NCBI RefSeq assembly: GCF_028368935.1
Contig: NZ_JAQNDK010000001.1
Span: 992,001-1,056,000 of the forward strand
From: Sorangium aterium
GTDB lineage: Bacteria > Myxococcota_A > Polyangia > Polyangiales > Polyangiaceae
Direction: 5' to 3'
Length of the DNA stretch: 64,000 bases
A model generated the notes under the pieces. It made no database searches. It was not told the DNA's origin and was given only the letters and a program-made list of their open reading frames with translations. Below are positions 1 through 8,209 of this stretch, one piece after another. How positions within the stretch are numbered: position 1 is the stretch's first letter; each line of letters starts with the position of its first letter. The position numbers and the translations under genes are program-made.

Positions 1-558
1 TGCTCGCAAGGCGCGCGTGGAGTCCTCACCGTAACGGTCCTTGAGGACCGCCCTGGCGAAGCGATCCAGCTTCTCCGGCGTCTTCAGCGTACGGTCGAGC
101 GCGCCGAAGAGCGCGTCGGTGAAGGCGACAACGTCGATCGCCGCAGGGCCGCCGTCGATCCGGATCCTCGCGCCACGATAGGAGATCTGGCGGGTGTGGC
201 AGGTCCCGCACGTGAACCCGACGTACACCTCGCCCGTCGCGGGATCGACGTCCCTGGCGAACCCCACCGGGAGGCGCTCCGGGTTGTTCTTCGCGTCCCG
301 ATCTTCGATGAAACGATAGCGCGCCACATAGTCGCTCGCGGCGAACCGCTCGGCGCCGTCTTCCCGCTCGAGCGCAAGGAACCACCCGAGCGGGACTAAC
401 CTGGCGCCCTGGGAGGCACGGTAGAAGATCCGGCGCTCCGCTTCGCCCCATCCCTGGTCGAGGTACACGACATCGCCCGCGCCCCGGCCGCCCTTCGCGT
501 GCGCGCAGCCGACCGCCGCGACCGCCGCGAGCGCGATCGCCCCCATCTGGATCCACAT
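1..558 (-). CDS. RoxA/di-haem peroxidase-like cytochrome c, C-terminus cut by window edge
   Basis: The 186 visible codons begin at ATG 558, preceded by a strong GAAGGGGGGAC ribosome site, and run off the left edge with no stop. Residues 1-20 form a secretion signal ending near GCAHA. A covalent haem motif, CGTCH, sits at residues 117-121. Around residues 30-55 comes the sequence YLDQGWGEAERR followed by FYRASQGARLVPLGWF, which I associate with the family annotated as di-haem cytochrome c peroxidase, including the rubber oxygenase RoxA. The protein should be periplasmic or secreted. Members of this family carry a second CxxCH further along, which would lie outside the window. Whether it is a peroxidase, a polyisoprene oxygenase or an electron carrier cannot be decided from the N-terminal part. 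Confidence 0.8.
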   Translation of the reverse strand, partial: MWIQMGAIALAAVAAVGCAHAKGGRGAGDVVYLDQGWGEAERRIFYRASQGARLVPLGWFLALEREDGAERFAASDYVARYRFIEDRDAKNNPERLPVGFARDVDPATGEVYVGFTCGTCHTRQISYRGARIRIDGGPAAIDVVAFTDALFGALDRTLKTPEKLDRFARAVLKDRYGEDSTRALRA

Positions 559-990
559 GACCGTCCCCCCTTCGACAAGCCCCGGCGGCGACGCCCGCGG
601 TCGCCAACACCGCATATCAGAATATGTCGATAGCTCGTTTTCCCTGCTCGGCTCTGTCGAGCACGATGCGGATCCATCCGCGCGCCGCCGCGGTCCATCC
701 ATCCAGAACAGCGCGCAGCGGCGCGACGCCGTCGCAGGGAGCCTACGACCGTACAAAGCCGAGTCAAGCCGCGGGCAGCGAAGGGGGCGACTCCGGTGCT
801 TCGGTGTTTTGGACGTGCGTTGAAAGAGCGGCTTCCCAGGAACTCTGGGGCTCGATGACCTGACGTCAGATCCCGAAAGACCACCGCCCGCGCAGCGCCG
901 CTCCCGGACGCCGCTCGTAGACGCCGCGGGCCGCGACGGGGAGCGCGAGCGCGGGCTGGCTGACGGCCGCCGAGCTGCGACACTCCGCGC
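559..990. other. Divergent intergenic region
   Basis: Gap of 432 bases between the divergently transcribed cytochrome (minus) and alpha/beta hydrolase (plus) genes. It includes a locally AT-rich stretch around 612-650 that could hold promoters. No convincing -35/-10 pair, small gene or RNA was recognised. Confidence 0.4.
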
Positions 991-1911
991 ATGGTCCTCC
1001 ACCGGCGCCCGTTCCTGGCCCTCTGCGCCGCAGCGCTCGCCCCGCGCGCCGCCCTCGCCGACCGCGCCGGCGCCGCGCCGCCCTCGCCGCCCCCCGCCGC
1101 TTCCCCGCCCGCCTTCGACGTCCGCGACCTCCAGGTCCCCGGCGAGCGCGCCCTCGGCCGGCGGTTCACGCTGCTCGTCCCGAAGCACCTCGCCCCGGGC
1201 GAGCGCGTGCCGCTGCTCGTGCTCCTCCACGGCCTCGGCGAGACCGGCGACGAGCGCCTCGGCGCCTTCGCGTGGCTCTCGCGGTACGGCCTCGGGTCGG
1301 CCTACGAGCGGCTGCGCCGCCCGCCGCTCGAGCGCACCTCGCGCCGCATGGACTGGACCGACGCGCGGCTCGCCGAGGTGAACGCCGCGCTCGCGGCGCG
1401 GCCGTTCCGCGGCCTGGCCATCGCGTGCCCCTTCACGCCCAACGTCCACAAGGCCCCGAACCCCTCCGCGGCGCTCGACGGCTACGCGCGCTGGCTCGCC
1501 GAGGTGGTCCTCCCCCGCGCCCGCGCCGAGGCGCCGGCGCTCGACGACGCGGCCCGCACCTCGCTCGACGGCTGCTCCCTCGGCGGCTACGTCGGCGTCG
1601 AGGTGTTCCTCCGCAGGCCCGAGCTCTTCGGCGCCCTCGGCGGCGTGCAGTCCGCCATCAGCGCCCACCGCGCCGCTTCCTATGCCGACCGGCTCGCCAG
1701 GGCCGTCGCCGCGGCCGGGCCGCGCGATCTCCACCTGCTCACCAGCGAGGGAGATCCGTTCCGCGACGCGAACACCGCCCTCGCCTCGCAGCTCGCGAAG
1801 CGGTCCATCCCCCACACCCTCCGCGTCCTGCCGGGCCCGCACGACCAGCCCTGGCTCCGCGAGTCCGGCACCATCGAGATGCTCCTCTTCCACGACCGGC
1901 GCCCGCGCTGA
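991..1911 (+). CDS. Secreted alpha/beta hydrolase (esterase-like)
   Basis: A 306-aa protein with an arginine-containing signal peptide (residues 1-23, cut after AALA) and a Pro/Ala-rich linker to about residue 40. The alpha/beta-hydrolase core carries the oxyanion-side HGLGETG at 80-86, the nucleophile elbow GCSLGG with Ser196, a likely acid Asp255 in SEGDPF and His284 in PGPHDQPW, so the catalytic triad appears complete. The layout matches the putative-esterase group of polyhydroxybutyrate-depolymerase-like or esterase-D-like hydrolases. Substrate is unknown. The signal peptide places it outside the cytoplasm. It stands alone: the next gene, ybaK, starts 124 bases later. Confidence 0.8.
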   Translation: MVLHRRPFLALCAAALAPRAALADRAGAAPPSPPPAASPPAFDVRDLQVPGERALGRRFTLLVPKHLAPGERVPLLVLLHGLGETGDERLGAFAWLSRYGLGSAYERLRRPPLERTSRRMDWTDARLAEVNAALAARPFRGLAIACPFTPNVHKAPNPSAALDGYARWLAEVVLPRARAEAPALDDAARTSLDGCSLGGYVGVEVFLRRPELFGALGGVQSAISAHRAASYADRLARAVAAAGPRDLHLLTSEGDPFRDANTALASQLAKRSIPHTLRVLPGPHDQPWLRESGTIEMLLFHDRRPR

Positions 1912-2035
1912 GCCGGCGCCGCGCGCCCTCGCAACGCCCGCGAGGCGGACGAAGCGGTTCGGCCGGCCTCCGGGCGCTTCTTCACGGTCGTCATCGGCGC
2001 AGCCGGCGCGTATAGGTTGGGCCCGGCCCATCCCC

Positions 2036-2521
2036 ATGAAGACCAACGCCGCGCGCATCCTCGACAGCCTCGGCATCCCGTACGAGCTGCGCACCTACGA
2101 GGTCGACCCGAGCGACCTGACCGCGGGCACCGTGGCCAGGAAAATCGGCCTGCCGCCGGAGCAGGTGTGGAAGACGCTGGTGGCGCGCGGCGATCGCCAC
2201 GGCGTCTGCTTCGCGGTGGTGCCCGGCAACGCCCAGCTCGATCTCAAGGCGATGGCCAGGCTCACCGGCGACCGGAAGGTCGACACGGTGCCGCTGAAGG
2301 AGGTCCAGCCGCTCACCGGTTACGTGCGCGGCGGGGTCACGGCGCTCGGCGCGAAGAAGGCCTATCCCGTCTATGCGGACGAGACGCTCGAGCTCTTCGA
2401 GGTCGTCTCCATCTCGGCCGGCGTGCGCGGCACACAGATCCTCGTCGCTCCCGGCGATTATCTGCGCGCGACCAGGGCGAAGGTCGGCGCCATCGCGTCG
2501 CCAGGCGGCGACGCGGACTGA
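2036..2521 (+). CDS. ybaK: Cys-tRNA(Pro)/YbaK-type aminoacyl-tRNA deacylase
   Basis: A 161-aa protein of the YbaK/EbsC family, close to the family's usual length. These enzymes hydrolyse mischarged Cys-tRNA(Pro) in the cytoplasm as a translational proofreading step. The conserved lysine is Lys46 in VWKTLV, and the glycine-rich GGVTALGAKK loop of the active site lies near residue 103. ATG 2036 is preferred because family homology begins at once (MKTNAARILDSLGI); the upstream open frame is unlike protein. The last codons and the stop lie inside the first unit of a 29-bp tandem hairpin repeat, so the C-terminal SPGGDAD has been written by the repeat. Confidence 0.9.
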   Translation: MKTNAARILDSLGIPYELRTYEVDPSDLTAGTVARKIGLPPEQVWKTLVARGDRHGVCFAVVPGNAQLDLKAMARLTGDRKVDTVPLKEVQPLTGYVRGGVTALGAKKAYPVYADETLELFEVVSISAGVRGTQILVAPGDYLRATRAKVGAIASPGGDAD

Positions 2522-2608
2522 ACGCGTCGCCAGGCGGCGACGCGGACTGAACGCGTCGCCAGGCGGCGACGCGGACTGAACGCGTCGCCGGGCGGCGACG
2601 CGGATTGG
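2493..2608. repeat. Four tandem 29-bp repeats, each a 9-bp-stem hairpin
   Basis: Units lie at 2493-2521, 2522-2550, 2551-2579 and 2580-2608. The first three are nearly identical and the fourth has diverged at a few bases. Each unit contains CGCGTCGCC, a 4-base AGGC loop and GGCGACGCG, a perfect 9-bp inverted repeat. The first unit contains the stop codon of ybaK. There is no T-tract, so this is not a standard intrinsic terminator. It could stabilise the 3' end of the mRNA, act as a nucleoid or protein binding site, or be a recently expanded REP-like element. Confidence 0.9.
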
Positions 2609-2682
2609 ACGCTCGCGCCGCCGGATCCGCGGTATGCTGGCAGAGCTCGCCTCCGGTCCGGCGCCGGGCGGCGACGAGGGAT

Positions 2683-3513
2683 ATGACCAGAGCGGCCTGC
2701 GACGTGCGCGACCCGAGCGAGCTGAGCACCTCCGAGCTGCGGCAGCGGTGCCGGGGCTGCAAGCCGTGGGAGCTCGGGCTCGGCGCGGTCCAGCTGGCCG
2801 CCTCGGCGGCGGCCGGAGGCGCGGTGCTCGCGGCGGCCGGCGCCTGCATTCCGGGGCTGGTCCAGTGCATCAGCGTGGGCCCGGCGCTCGCGGCGGGGCT
2901 CGCGGTCTGGGAGTCGATCGGGGTGGCCAGGGGGTGGCTGCCGGGCGCGGCGTACCGCGATGAGCTCGCGTTCCGCGCGTGGCACGCGGGGCTCTCGCCG
3001 TGGGTCGGGCCGGCAGCGCAGCGTCGCTGGGCCAGGCGCGCGCTGGCGCGCCGGCCCGCGGCCCCCGACTGGCTGCTCGTCCTCGAGGGCATCGCGCCGG
3101 CCGGCGGAGGGCGCCGCTGGGTCAAGGTCGAGCTCTCGCTGTCCCCCTCCTCGGACGGCCCGTTCCGCTCGCAGGCCAGCGCGCACGCGCTGCTGCGCGC
3201 GGACGGCGACGGCGCAGGAGCGCCGCACGAGAGGCGCCTCACGCCCGAGGAGCTCGACGACCTGAGGCGGGCCGTCGCAGAGCTCCCGGAGGGGCTCTCG
3301 CTGGACACCCCCGCTTCGCCCCAGGACCCCGCGGTGTTCAGCGGCCGCTGCGAGCTGCTCATCGCCAGGAGAACGCCGTTCGCCGTGGTCCAGCTGACGA
3401 GCGCGTTTCCGTCGCTCGAGGCGGGCCCTCACGCGCCCTCGCTGTCGCTGCTGCACCGCCTGGTCCAGCTCGCCTGGCGCGACGAGTCAGGTCCGAGCCG
3501 GCGCGGCCACTGA
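2683..3513 (+). CDS. Hypothetical protein with N-terminal membrane segment
   Basis: A 276-aa protein that I do not recognise. ATG 2683 follows GCGACGAGGGAT, a usable ribosome site. After a Cys-containing N-terminus (CRGCKPWELGLG near residue 24) there is a long Ala/Gly-rich hydrophobic stretch, residues about 35-80, probably one or two membrane segments. The rest is a soluble region. Residues about 130-275 contain DWLLVLEGI and VKVELSLSP, a possible beta-rich domain. Its stop overlaps the 3' end of the convergent DUF2243 gene by 27 bases. Confidence 0.65.
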   Translation: MTRAACDVRDPSELSTSELRQRCRGCKPWELGLGAVQLAASAAAGGAVLAAAGACIPGLVQCISVGPALAAGLAVWESIGVARGWLPGAAYRDELAFRAWHAGLSPWVGPAAQRRWARRALARRPAAPDWLLVLEGIAPAGGGRRWVKVELSLSPSSDGPFRSQASAHALLRADGDGAGAPHERRLTPEELDDLRRAVAELPEGLSLDTPASPQDPAVFSGRCELLIARRTPFAVVQLTSAFPSLEAGPHAPSLSLLHRLVQLAWRDESGPSRRGH

Positions 3514-4005
3514 CGGGCGCGCCTCGCGCGTCAGGCGCCGGCCGCCCAGCACGAGCAGGACGCCGGACGTGAGGAAGGCCAGGTCCCAGCCGAGCTGCCC
3601 CGGACCTGGACGGACATGGTGGATCTGCAGGAGGTGATGGTCGATCACCCCCTCGACCAGGTTGAACAGCCCCCAGCCCATGGCGGCGGCGCCCGGGAGC
3701 ATCCGTCCGGGGAGCTCGGCTCCACCCGCGCGCAGCGCGCTCCAGAGCTTGATGACACCTGCCACGGTGAGGCTCAATGCGACAACGCCGAACAGGCCGT
3801 CGGCGAAGATGTTCCGCCTCACATCGTCGATGGTCGCGCCTGGATGGCAGCTGAAGCAGATCAGATGATGCCACTGCAGGATCTGATGGAACAGGATGCC
3901 GTCGATCAGGCCTCCTGCGCCCATACCGAAGATCACCCCCGCCGTCTTCACGGCGCGTGATGTCCTCGTGGCGGCGGTGATCTCGAACGGGCGGGCTGTG
4001 CTCAT
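3487..4005 (-). CDS. DUF2243 membrane protein
   Basis: A 172-aa protein starting at ATG 4005 behind a near-consensus AGGAGG. Four hydrophobic segments are visible. The first contains the family signature GLIDGILFHQILQWHH, and the third GLFNLVEGVIDHHLLQIHHVRPG. The paired histidine motifs suggest metal or haem binding in the membrane, but function is not established for DUF2243. It is convergent with, and overlaps by 27 bases, the preceding plus-strand gene. Confidence 0.85.
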   Translation of the reverse strand: MSTARPFEITAATRTSRAVKTAGVIFGMGAGGLIDGILFHQILQWHHLICFSCHPGATIDDVRRNIFADGLFGVVALSLTVAGVIKLWSALRAGGAELPGRMLPGAAAMGWGLFNLVEGVIDHHLLQIHHVRPGPGQLGWDLAFLTSGVLLVLGGRRLTREARPSVAAPART

Positions 4006-4242
4006 GAAATCCTCCTGAGCGCGCCCCCATGCGAGCGGCAAACCACAGCCGTCGGGCGGCGCAGGACGGATCGCTCGGGCCGGCGGAGCGACCGGTTCGC
4101 CACGCCGGAGCGCGGCGCTTTGGCCGGCCGCGAACCGACGGCGCCCCGACTCGATGGACTGGCCAGCTCGGACCTGGCACGGAGTTGGCACATGCCGAGG
4201 AGAGGAGCCCACGTATCCGCAGAAATCGCTGAAAGGTGCCAG

Positions 4243-5037
4243 ATGGACAATCGAATGAACCCGGAACACGCCGCCGGAACGGCCGAGCCGGAACACCAGG
4301 GTCCCAGGCCGGTCCCCTACACGTACCATGACGGCCGAGAGGATTACCTCCACGTCGGCCGCCAGGAGGGCGCGGAGCTGGATCAGCCCGAGGCGCTGGT
4401 CCCGGCTGCCGAAGGGGTGACTTCACCTGTCCAGGCGACGTCCCTGCCGCCCGAAGCCGCGTCGATGGCCGCCGCGCCGATCGCCTCGCCGCCCGAGGCG
4501 ACGGCGCTGCCGCCCGAGGCGACGGCGCTGCCGCCCGCGGCGATGCCCCGGTCTCCCTGGGCGACGCCTCGCGCAGCGGCGCAGCGCCCTCAGCAGGCGA
4601 GCCGGACGAGCGAGATCGTCACGCGTGGGCTGCGGACCGGCGCCGTGCTGACGGCAGCGACGATGTGCACGATGATGGCAGCGTCCACCCTCAAGCGCGG
4701 ATCGCCCTGGGCCGCCATGAACGCCATGGCAGCGGCGGTCGGCCTCGGGGGTCGCCGCCCGAAGCGCCAGTTCGACCCGGTCGCCACGCCCGCAGGGATC
4801 GCGGCGCTCGCCGGCGGCCTGCTCGTGTGGGGCATCGGCTACGAGAAGGCGCTCGACGCGGCGGGGCAGCGCGGCGGCGCGCTCACGGGCGCGCTGTCGG
4901 CGCTCGGCGGCTTCCTGCTCGACGACCTGGTCTTGCCCGGCCGGCTGATGAAGGGCTTCCGAGACACGATGGGCGTGGCCGGCACCGTCGGCAAATACGT
5001 CGCCCTCGGCGTGGCGAGCGCCGTCGCCCCGCGGTGA
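4243..5037 (+). CDS. Hypothetical protein with Pro-rich repeat and membrane-associated C-terminus
   Basis: A 264-aa protein starting at ATG 4243 after GAAAGGTGCC. The first 60 residues are polar (PYTYHDGREDYLHVGRQEG). Residues about 65-120 are a Pro/Ala-rich region with imperfect tandem repeats of PPEATAL, encoded by 21-bp direct repeats. The second half has hydrophobic Ala/Gly segments (TGAVLTAATMCTMMAAST and GIAALAGGLLVWGIGY) and a Lys/Arg patch GGRRPKRQ. No family was recognised. It may be a membrane-anchored structural protein. Confidence 0.6.
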   Translation: MDNRMNPEHAAGTAEPEHQGPRPVPYTYHDGREDYLHVGRQEGAELDQPEALVPAAEGVTSPVQATSLPPEAASMAAAPIASPPEATALPPEATALPPAAMPRSPWATPRAAAQRPQQASRTSEIVTRGLRTGAVLTAATMCTMMAASTLKRGSPWAAMNAMAAAVGLGGRRPKRQFDPVATPAGIAALAGGLLVWGIGYEKALDAAGQRGGALTGALSALGGFLLDDLVLPGRLMKGFRDTMGVAGTVGKYVALGVASAVAPR

Positions 5038-5117
5038 GCGCGCGGGGCGGCGCTATCGCCGCTGGCGCGGCGAGACACCTCGCGCCGGCGCGAGCGCCGC
5101 CGTGGCACAGCGCCCCG

Positions 5118-5477
5118 CTATCCCTGCCCGGCGGCCTTCCGGTCCTTCGCGCTCGGCTCCTCGTGCTGGGGCAGCGCGCCTCTCGGCTGCGCCGGTTCGG
5201 TCGCGCCGCTCTCTGGCGGCGGCTCGTCCTCGGACGGGGCCGCCGCGCCTGCGCCCGTGGCCTCGGCGCTGGTCTCCCGCAGCTCGAGCGAGCCCGCGGG
5301 ACCGCCGCGGCCCGATTCATCGTACGGCCCGCCGCCGAGCGAGCCCGGCGCGCGGAGCTCGGCGTCCTTGGGGTGCGGCCCGTCGAGCCGGAAGATCCCC
5401 TTCGATTGATCGACCTCGTCGATACGCCCGTTCTCCTGCGCCTGCGCCCCGGACCGCTGCTTGGCCTTTTGCCCCAT
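5118..5477 (-). CDS. Small low-complexity acidic protein
   Basis: A 119-aa protein starting at ATG 5477 behind GGGAGGGGATC. It begins MGQKAKQRSGAQAQ and continues with DQSKGIFRLDGPHPKDAELR, then a disordered Glu/Pro/Ala-rich tail (EDEPPPESGATEPAQPRG). The strong ribosome site supports it as a real gene. No function was recognised; it is predicted to be largely disordered. Confidence 0.55.
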   Translation of the reverse strand: MGQKAKQRSGAQAQENGRIDEVDQSKGIFRLDGPHPKDAELRAPGSLGGGPYDESGRGGPAGSLELRETSAEATGAGAAAPSEDEPPPESGATEPAQPRGALPQHEEPSAKDRKAAGQG

Positions 5478-5578
5478 GATCCCCTCCCTCGCCCGGCGCG
5501 CAGTGCGTCCACCGCACACACGCCCGCCTCGACCCGCCGCGTGCATGCGAGGTGCCGGAGCGCGCCGGCCCCGCCCGC

Positions 5579-6961
5579 TCACGCCGGCCGCGCCGCGCCC
5601 TGCTCTTCCGACGCGGCTTCCACCGCGACCGGCTGGGTGAGCTGCTCCGGCGGCGTCCCGGCGGCCATCTGCTGGGCGATGATGAGCTCGCGCGCCTGCT
5701 GCCGCAGCTTGGGGAGCCTCGCGGCGAACACCGCCGCCGCGACGACGCAGCACGCGCCGCCCGAGGCGACGGTCGCTGGCGCGCCGATCTTGCCCGCGAG
5801 CCAGCCGGCGAGCAGCGCGCCGAGCGGGGCCATCCCCATGAACATCATCGCGTAGACCGCCATGACGCGCCCGCGGAGCGCGTCCGGCACCATCGCCTGC
5901 ACGAGCGTGTTCGACCCCGCCATCTGCACCATCATCGAGAAGCCGACGGGCACGAGCAGGAGCGTCGAGAGCCAGAACGACCGCGAGAGCGCGAACAGCC
6001 CGAGCGCCACCCCGAACCCCGCGCAGGCAGCGGCGACCCAGCGGCCGAGGCCCCGGAGCCGCCTCCGGCTGGCGAGGACGAGCGCGCCGAGCAGCGCCCC
6101 GATGCCCGACGCGCCCATCAGGATGCCGAGCCCCTGCGCCCCACCGCGCAGGATCCGATCGGCGAAGATCGGCATCAGCACCGCGTACGGCATCGCTGTG
6201 ACGCTCACGACCCCGAGCAGGAGCAGGAGCGCGCGGATGGCCCTCGTGCGCGCGACGAACCGGAAGCCCTCGACCGTGTGGGAGAACGCGGAGCCTCGTC
6301 CCGCGGCGGCCGGGCGGGGCGGGACGCGCATCGCCAGGAGGCTCGCGAGCACGGCGAGGAAGCTCACCCCGTTCGCGACGAAGCACCACGCCTCGCCGAT
6401 CGCGCCGACCAGGATGCCCGCCACCGCCGGGCCGATGATCCGCGCGCCGTTGAACATTGAGGAGTTGAGCGCGATGGCGTTGGCGAGGTCCTCCCGGCCG
6501 ACCATCTCGACGACGAACGCCTGCCGCGTCGGGATGTCGAACGCGTTCACGACGCCGAGGAGCACGCTGAACCCGAGGATGTGCGGGACCTGGATGTGCC
6601 CGCTCAGCGTGAGCGCGCCGAGCCCGAAGGCGAGCGCCATCGCGGCGGACTGCGTGGCGAGCAGGATGCGGTGGCGGCTCCGCCGGTCGGCCACGGTGCC
6701 GCCGATCGGGGCGAGCAGGAAGACGGGGATCTGCGTCGCGAACCCGACGGTGCCGAGTAGCAGCGACGAGCCCGTCAGCCGGTACACGAGCCACGACTGG
6801 GCGACCGACTGCATCCAGGTGCCGACCAGCGAGACGAGCTGGCCGGCGAAGAAGAGCTGGTAGTTCCGGTGGCGCAGCGCGCGCAAGAGCGACGCGCCGG
6901 AGCCCGCCGGGCGCTCACCACGACCCGCCGCGGGGAGCGGCTCCGCTTCAGGCTGACCCAT
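5579..6961 (-). CDS. MFS transporter, EntS/MFS_3-type exporter
   Basis: A 460-aa protein with about 12 transmembrane helices. The first helix region reads LVSLVGTWMQSVAQSWLVY, and the loop GGTVADRRSRHRIL between helices 2 and 3 is the major facilitator motif A. NAFDIPTRQAF and a second-half DALRGRVMAVYAM repeat are typical of the MFS_3 exporters related to enterobactin exporter EntS. It should export a small molecule using the proton gradient. No biosynthetic partner is visible next to it. The cytoplasmic tail after residue 410 is Gln/Ala-rich. Confidence 0.85.
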   Translation of the reverse strand: MGQPEAEPLPAAGRGERPAGSGASLLRALRHRNYQLFFAGQLVSLVGTWMQSVAQSWLVYRLTGSSLLLGTVGFATQIPVFLLAPIGGTVADRRSRHRILLATQSAAMALAFGLGALTLSGHIQVPHILGFSVLLGVVNAFDIPTRQAFVVEMVGREDLANAIALNSSMFNGARIIGPAVAGILVGAIGEAWCFVANGVSFLAVLASLLAMRVPPRPAAAGRGSAFSHTVEGFRFVARTRAIRALLLLLGVVSVTAMPYAVLMPIFADRILRGGAQGLGILMGASGIGALLGALVLASRRRLRGLGRWVAAACAGFGVALGLFALSRSFWLSTLLLVPVGFSMMVQMAGSNTLVQAMVPDALRGRVMAVYAMMFMGMAPLGALLAGWLAGKIGAPATVASGGACCVVAAAVFAARLPKLRQQARELIIAQQMAAGTPPEQLTQPVAVEAASEEQGAARPA

Positions 6962-7069
6962 GGTCGCAGTATGGGGACGCCGGAGGCTCGGGAACCTGGG
7001 ATCCGAAGGATCCGAGCGCAGCGGGGTCAGCCGCGCGGCCTCCGGCCGGGCTCCGCCGCGGCGCGCGGC

Positions 7070-7858
7070 TCAGCCCCCGCCCGCGTAGTTGGCGGGCCAC
7101 GCCGCCGAGAGGAGGCCGCCGTCGACGGCGACCTCCTGGCCGGTGATGAACGAGGCCTTGTCGCTGAAGAGGAAGGCGACGAGCGCGGCTACCTCGTGGG
7201 GCCCGCCGACGCGGTTCATGGCGTGGAGCGACGCGGCGAAGGCGCGGCCCTGGGGATCGTCGAGGCGCCAGCCGGCCGTCGCCATCTCCGACTCGACGAC
7301 GCCGGGGCTCACCGCGTTGATGCGGATACCCTTCTGCGCGTACTCGACCGCGGCGGTGCGCGTGAGCGCGACGAGGCCGGCCTTGGAGGCGGCGTAGATC
7401 GAGAGCCCGGGGAAGAAGCGCGACGTGGCCACCGACGCACAGTTGACGATCGAGCCCCCGCCGCTCGCGAGCATGGCTTTGATCTGGTACTTCATGCACC
7501 AGAAGACGCCGCGGAGGTTCGTGTCCATGACCAGGTCGTAGTCGGCGTTGGACAGGTCGGCGAGCGGCACCAAGAAGCCGGCTCCGGCGTTGTTGAAGCT
7601 GCAGTCGAGGCGACCATAGGTGGAGACCGCGGCCTTCACGAGCGCCTCGACGTCGCCCTCGACCCGCATGTCGGCGGTGACCCAGGTGATCTCCCCGCCG
7701 CGATCCTTGACGGCCGCGACGAGCTCGCGCCCCTGCGCCTCGCGCCGCGCGCTCGCGACGACCTTGGCGCCCTCGGCGGCCAGCGCGACCGCCGTCGCTC
7801 TGCCGATGCCCGAGCTCGCGCCCGTGACGATGACGACCTTGTCTTTCAGAGCTCCCAT
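7070..7858 (-). CDS. Short-chain dehydrogenase/reductase
   Basis: A 262-aa classical SDR starting at ATG 7858 behind GGGAGGGATG. It has the cofactor motif TGASSGIG (12-19), NNAG (89-92), catalytic Ser142, Tyr155 and Lys159 (YAASK), and the C-terminal ITGQEVAVDGG characteristic of the family. The arginines in SARRE after the second strand suggest NADP(H). Substrate is unknown. It is transcribed divergently from the lipoprotein gene at 8210. Confidence 0.9.
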   Translation of the reverse strand: MGALKDKVVIVTGASSGIGRATAVALAAEGAKVVASARREAQGRELVAAVKDRGGEITWVTADMRVEGDVEALVKAAVSTYGRLDCSFNNAGAGFLVPLADLSNADYDLVMDTNLRGVFWCMKYQIKAMLASGGGSIVNCASVATSRFFPGLSIYAASKAGLVALTRTAAVEYAQKGIRINAVSPGVVESEMATAGWRLDDPQGRAFAASLHAMNRVGGPHEVAALVAFLFSDKASFITGQEVAVDGGLLSAAWPANYAGGG

Positions 7859-8209
7859 GCTTCACATCCCTCCCGAAGGTGGCCGGCGCCTCCATGACAG
7901 GCGCCGGTGCTCGTGAAACGCCGAGTAAGGAACAACCGTCTTCGACCGTCTGGAACGCAAACGGAGCGCGCAGAGCGGGCCCAAGACGATGCCAAGGGCG
8001 AGTACGAAAGGGAAGGGATTCCGGCGCTCTCCGCGCGGTAACGCGACGCGCACGAGACGCGCAACAGGGCTCCTTGTGCCGAGGTGTCGCGCGTGCGTCG
8101 CCCTGGTTGCGCCGGGCTGCGTGGATGTGGGTCGCGTCACCCTCGACCGAGGCGGCGTCGGCGCGCAGCGCGCGCGGCCGGGGCGGAGTTGGGCTATAGG
8201 CCGGCGTCC
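7859..8209. other. Divergent intergenic region
   Basis: Gap of 351 bases between the SDR (minus) and a lipoprotein gene (plus). It should contain both promoters, but none could be assigned with confidence. The open frames crossing it are Arg-rich and not protein-like. Confidence 0.4.

Noticed and set aside
2493-2608. Could the 29-bp tandem repeats be a CRISPR array?
   Set aside because: Units are contiguous with no spacers, are palindromic throughout and overlap a coding sequence.
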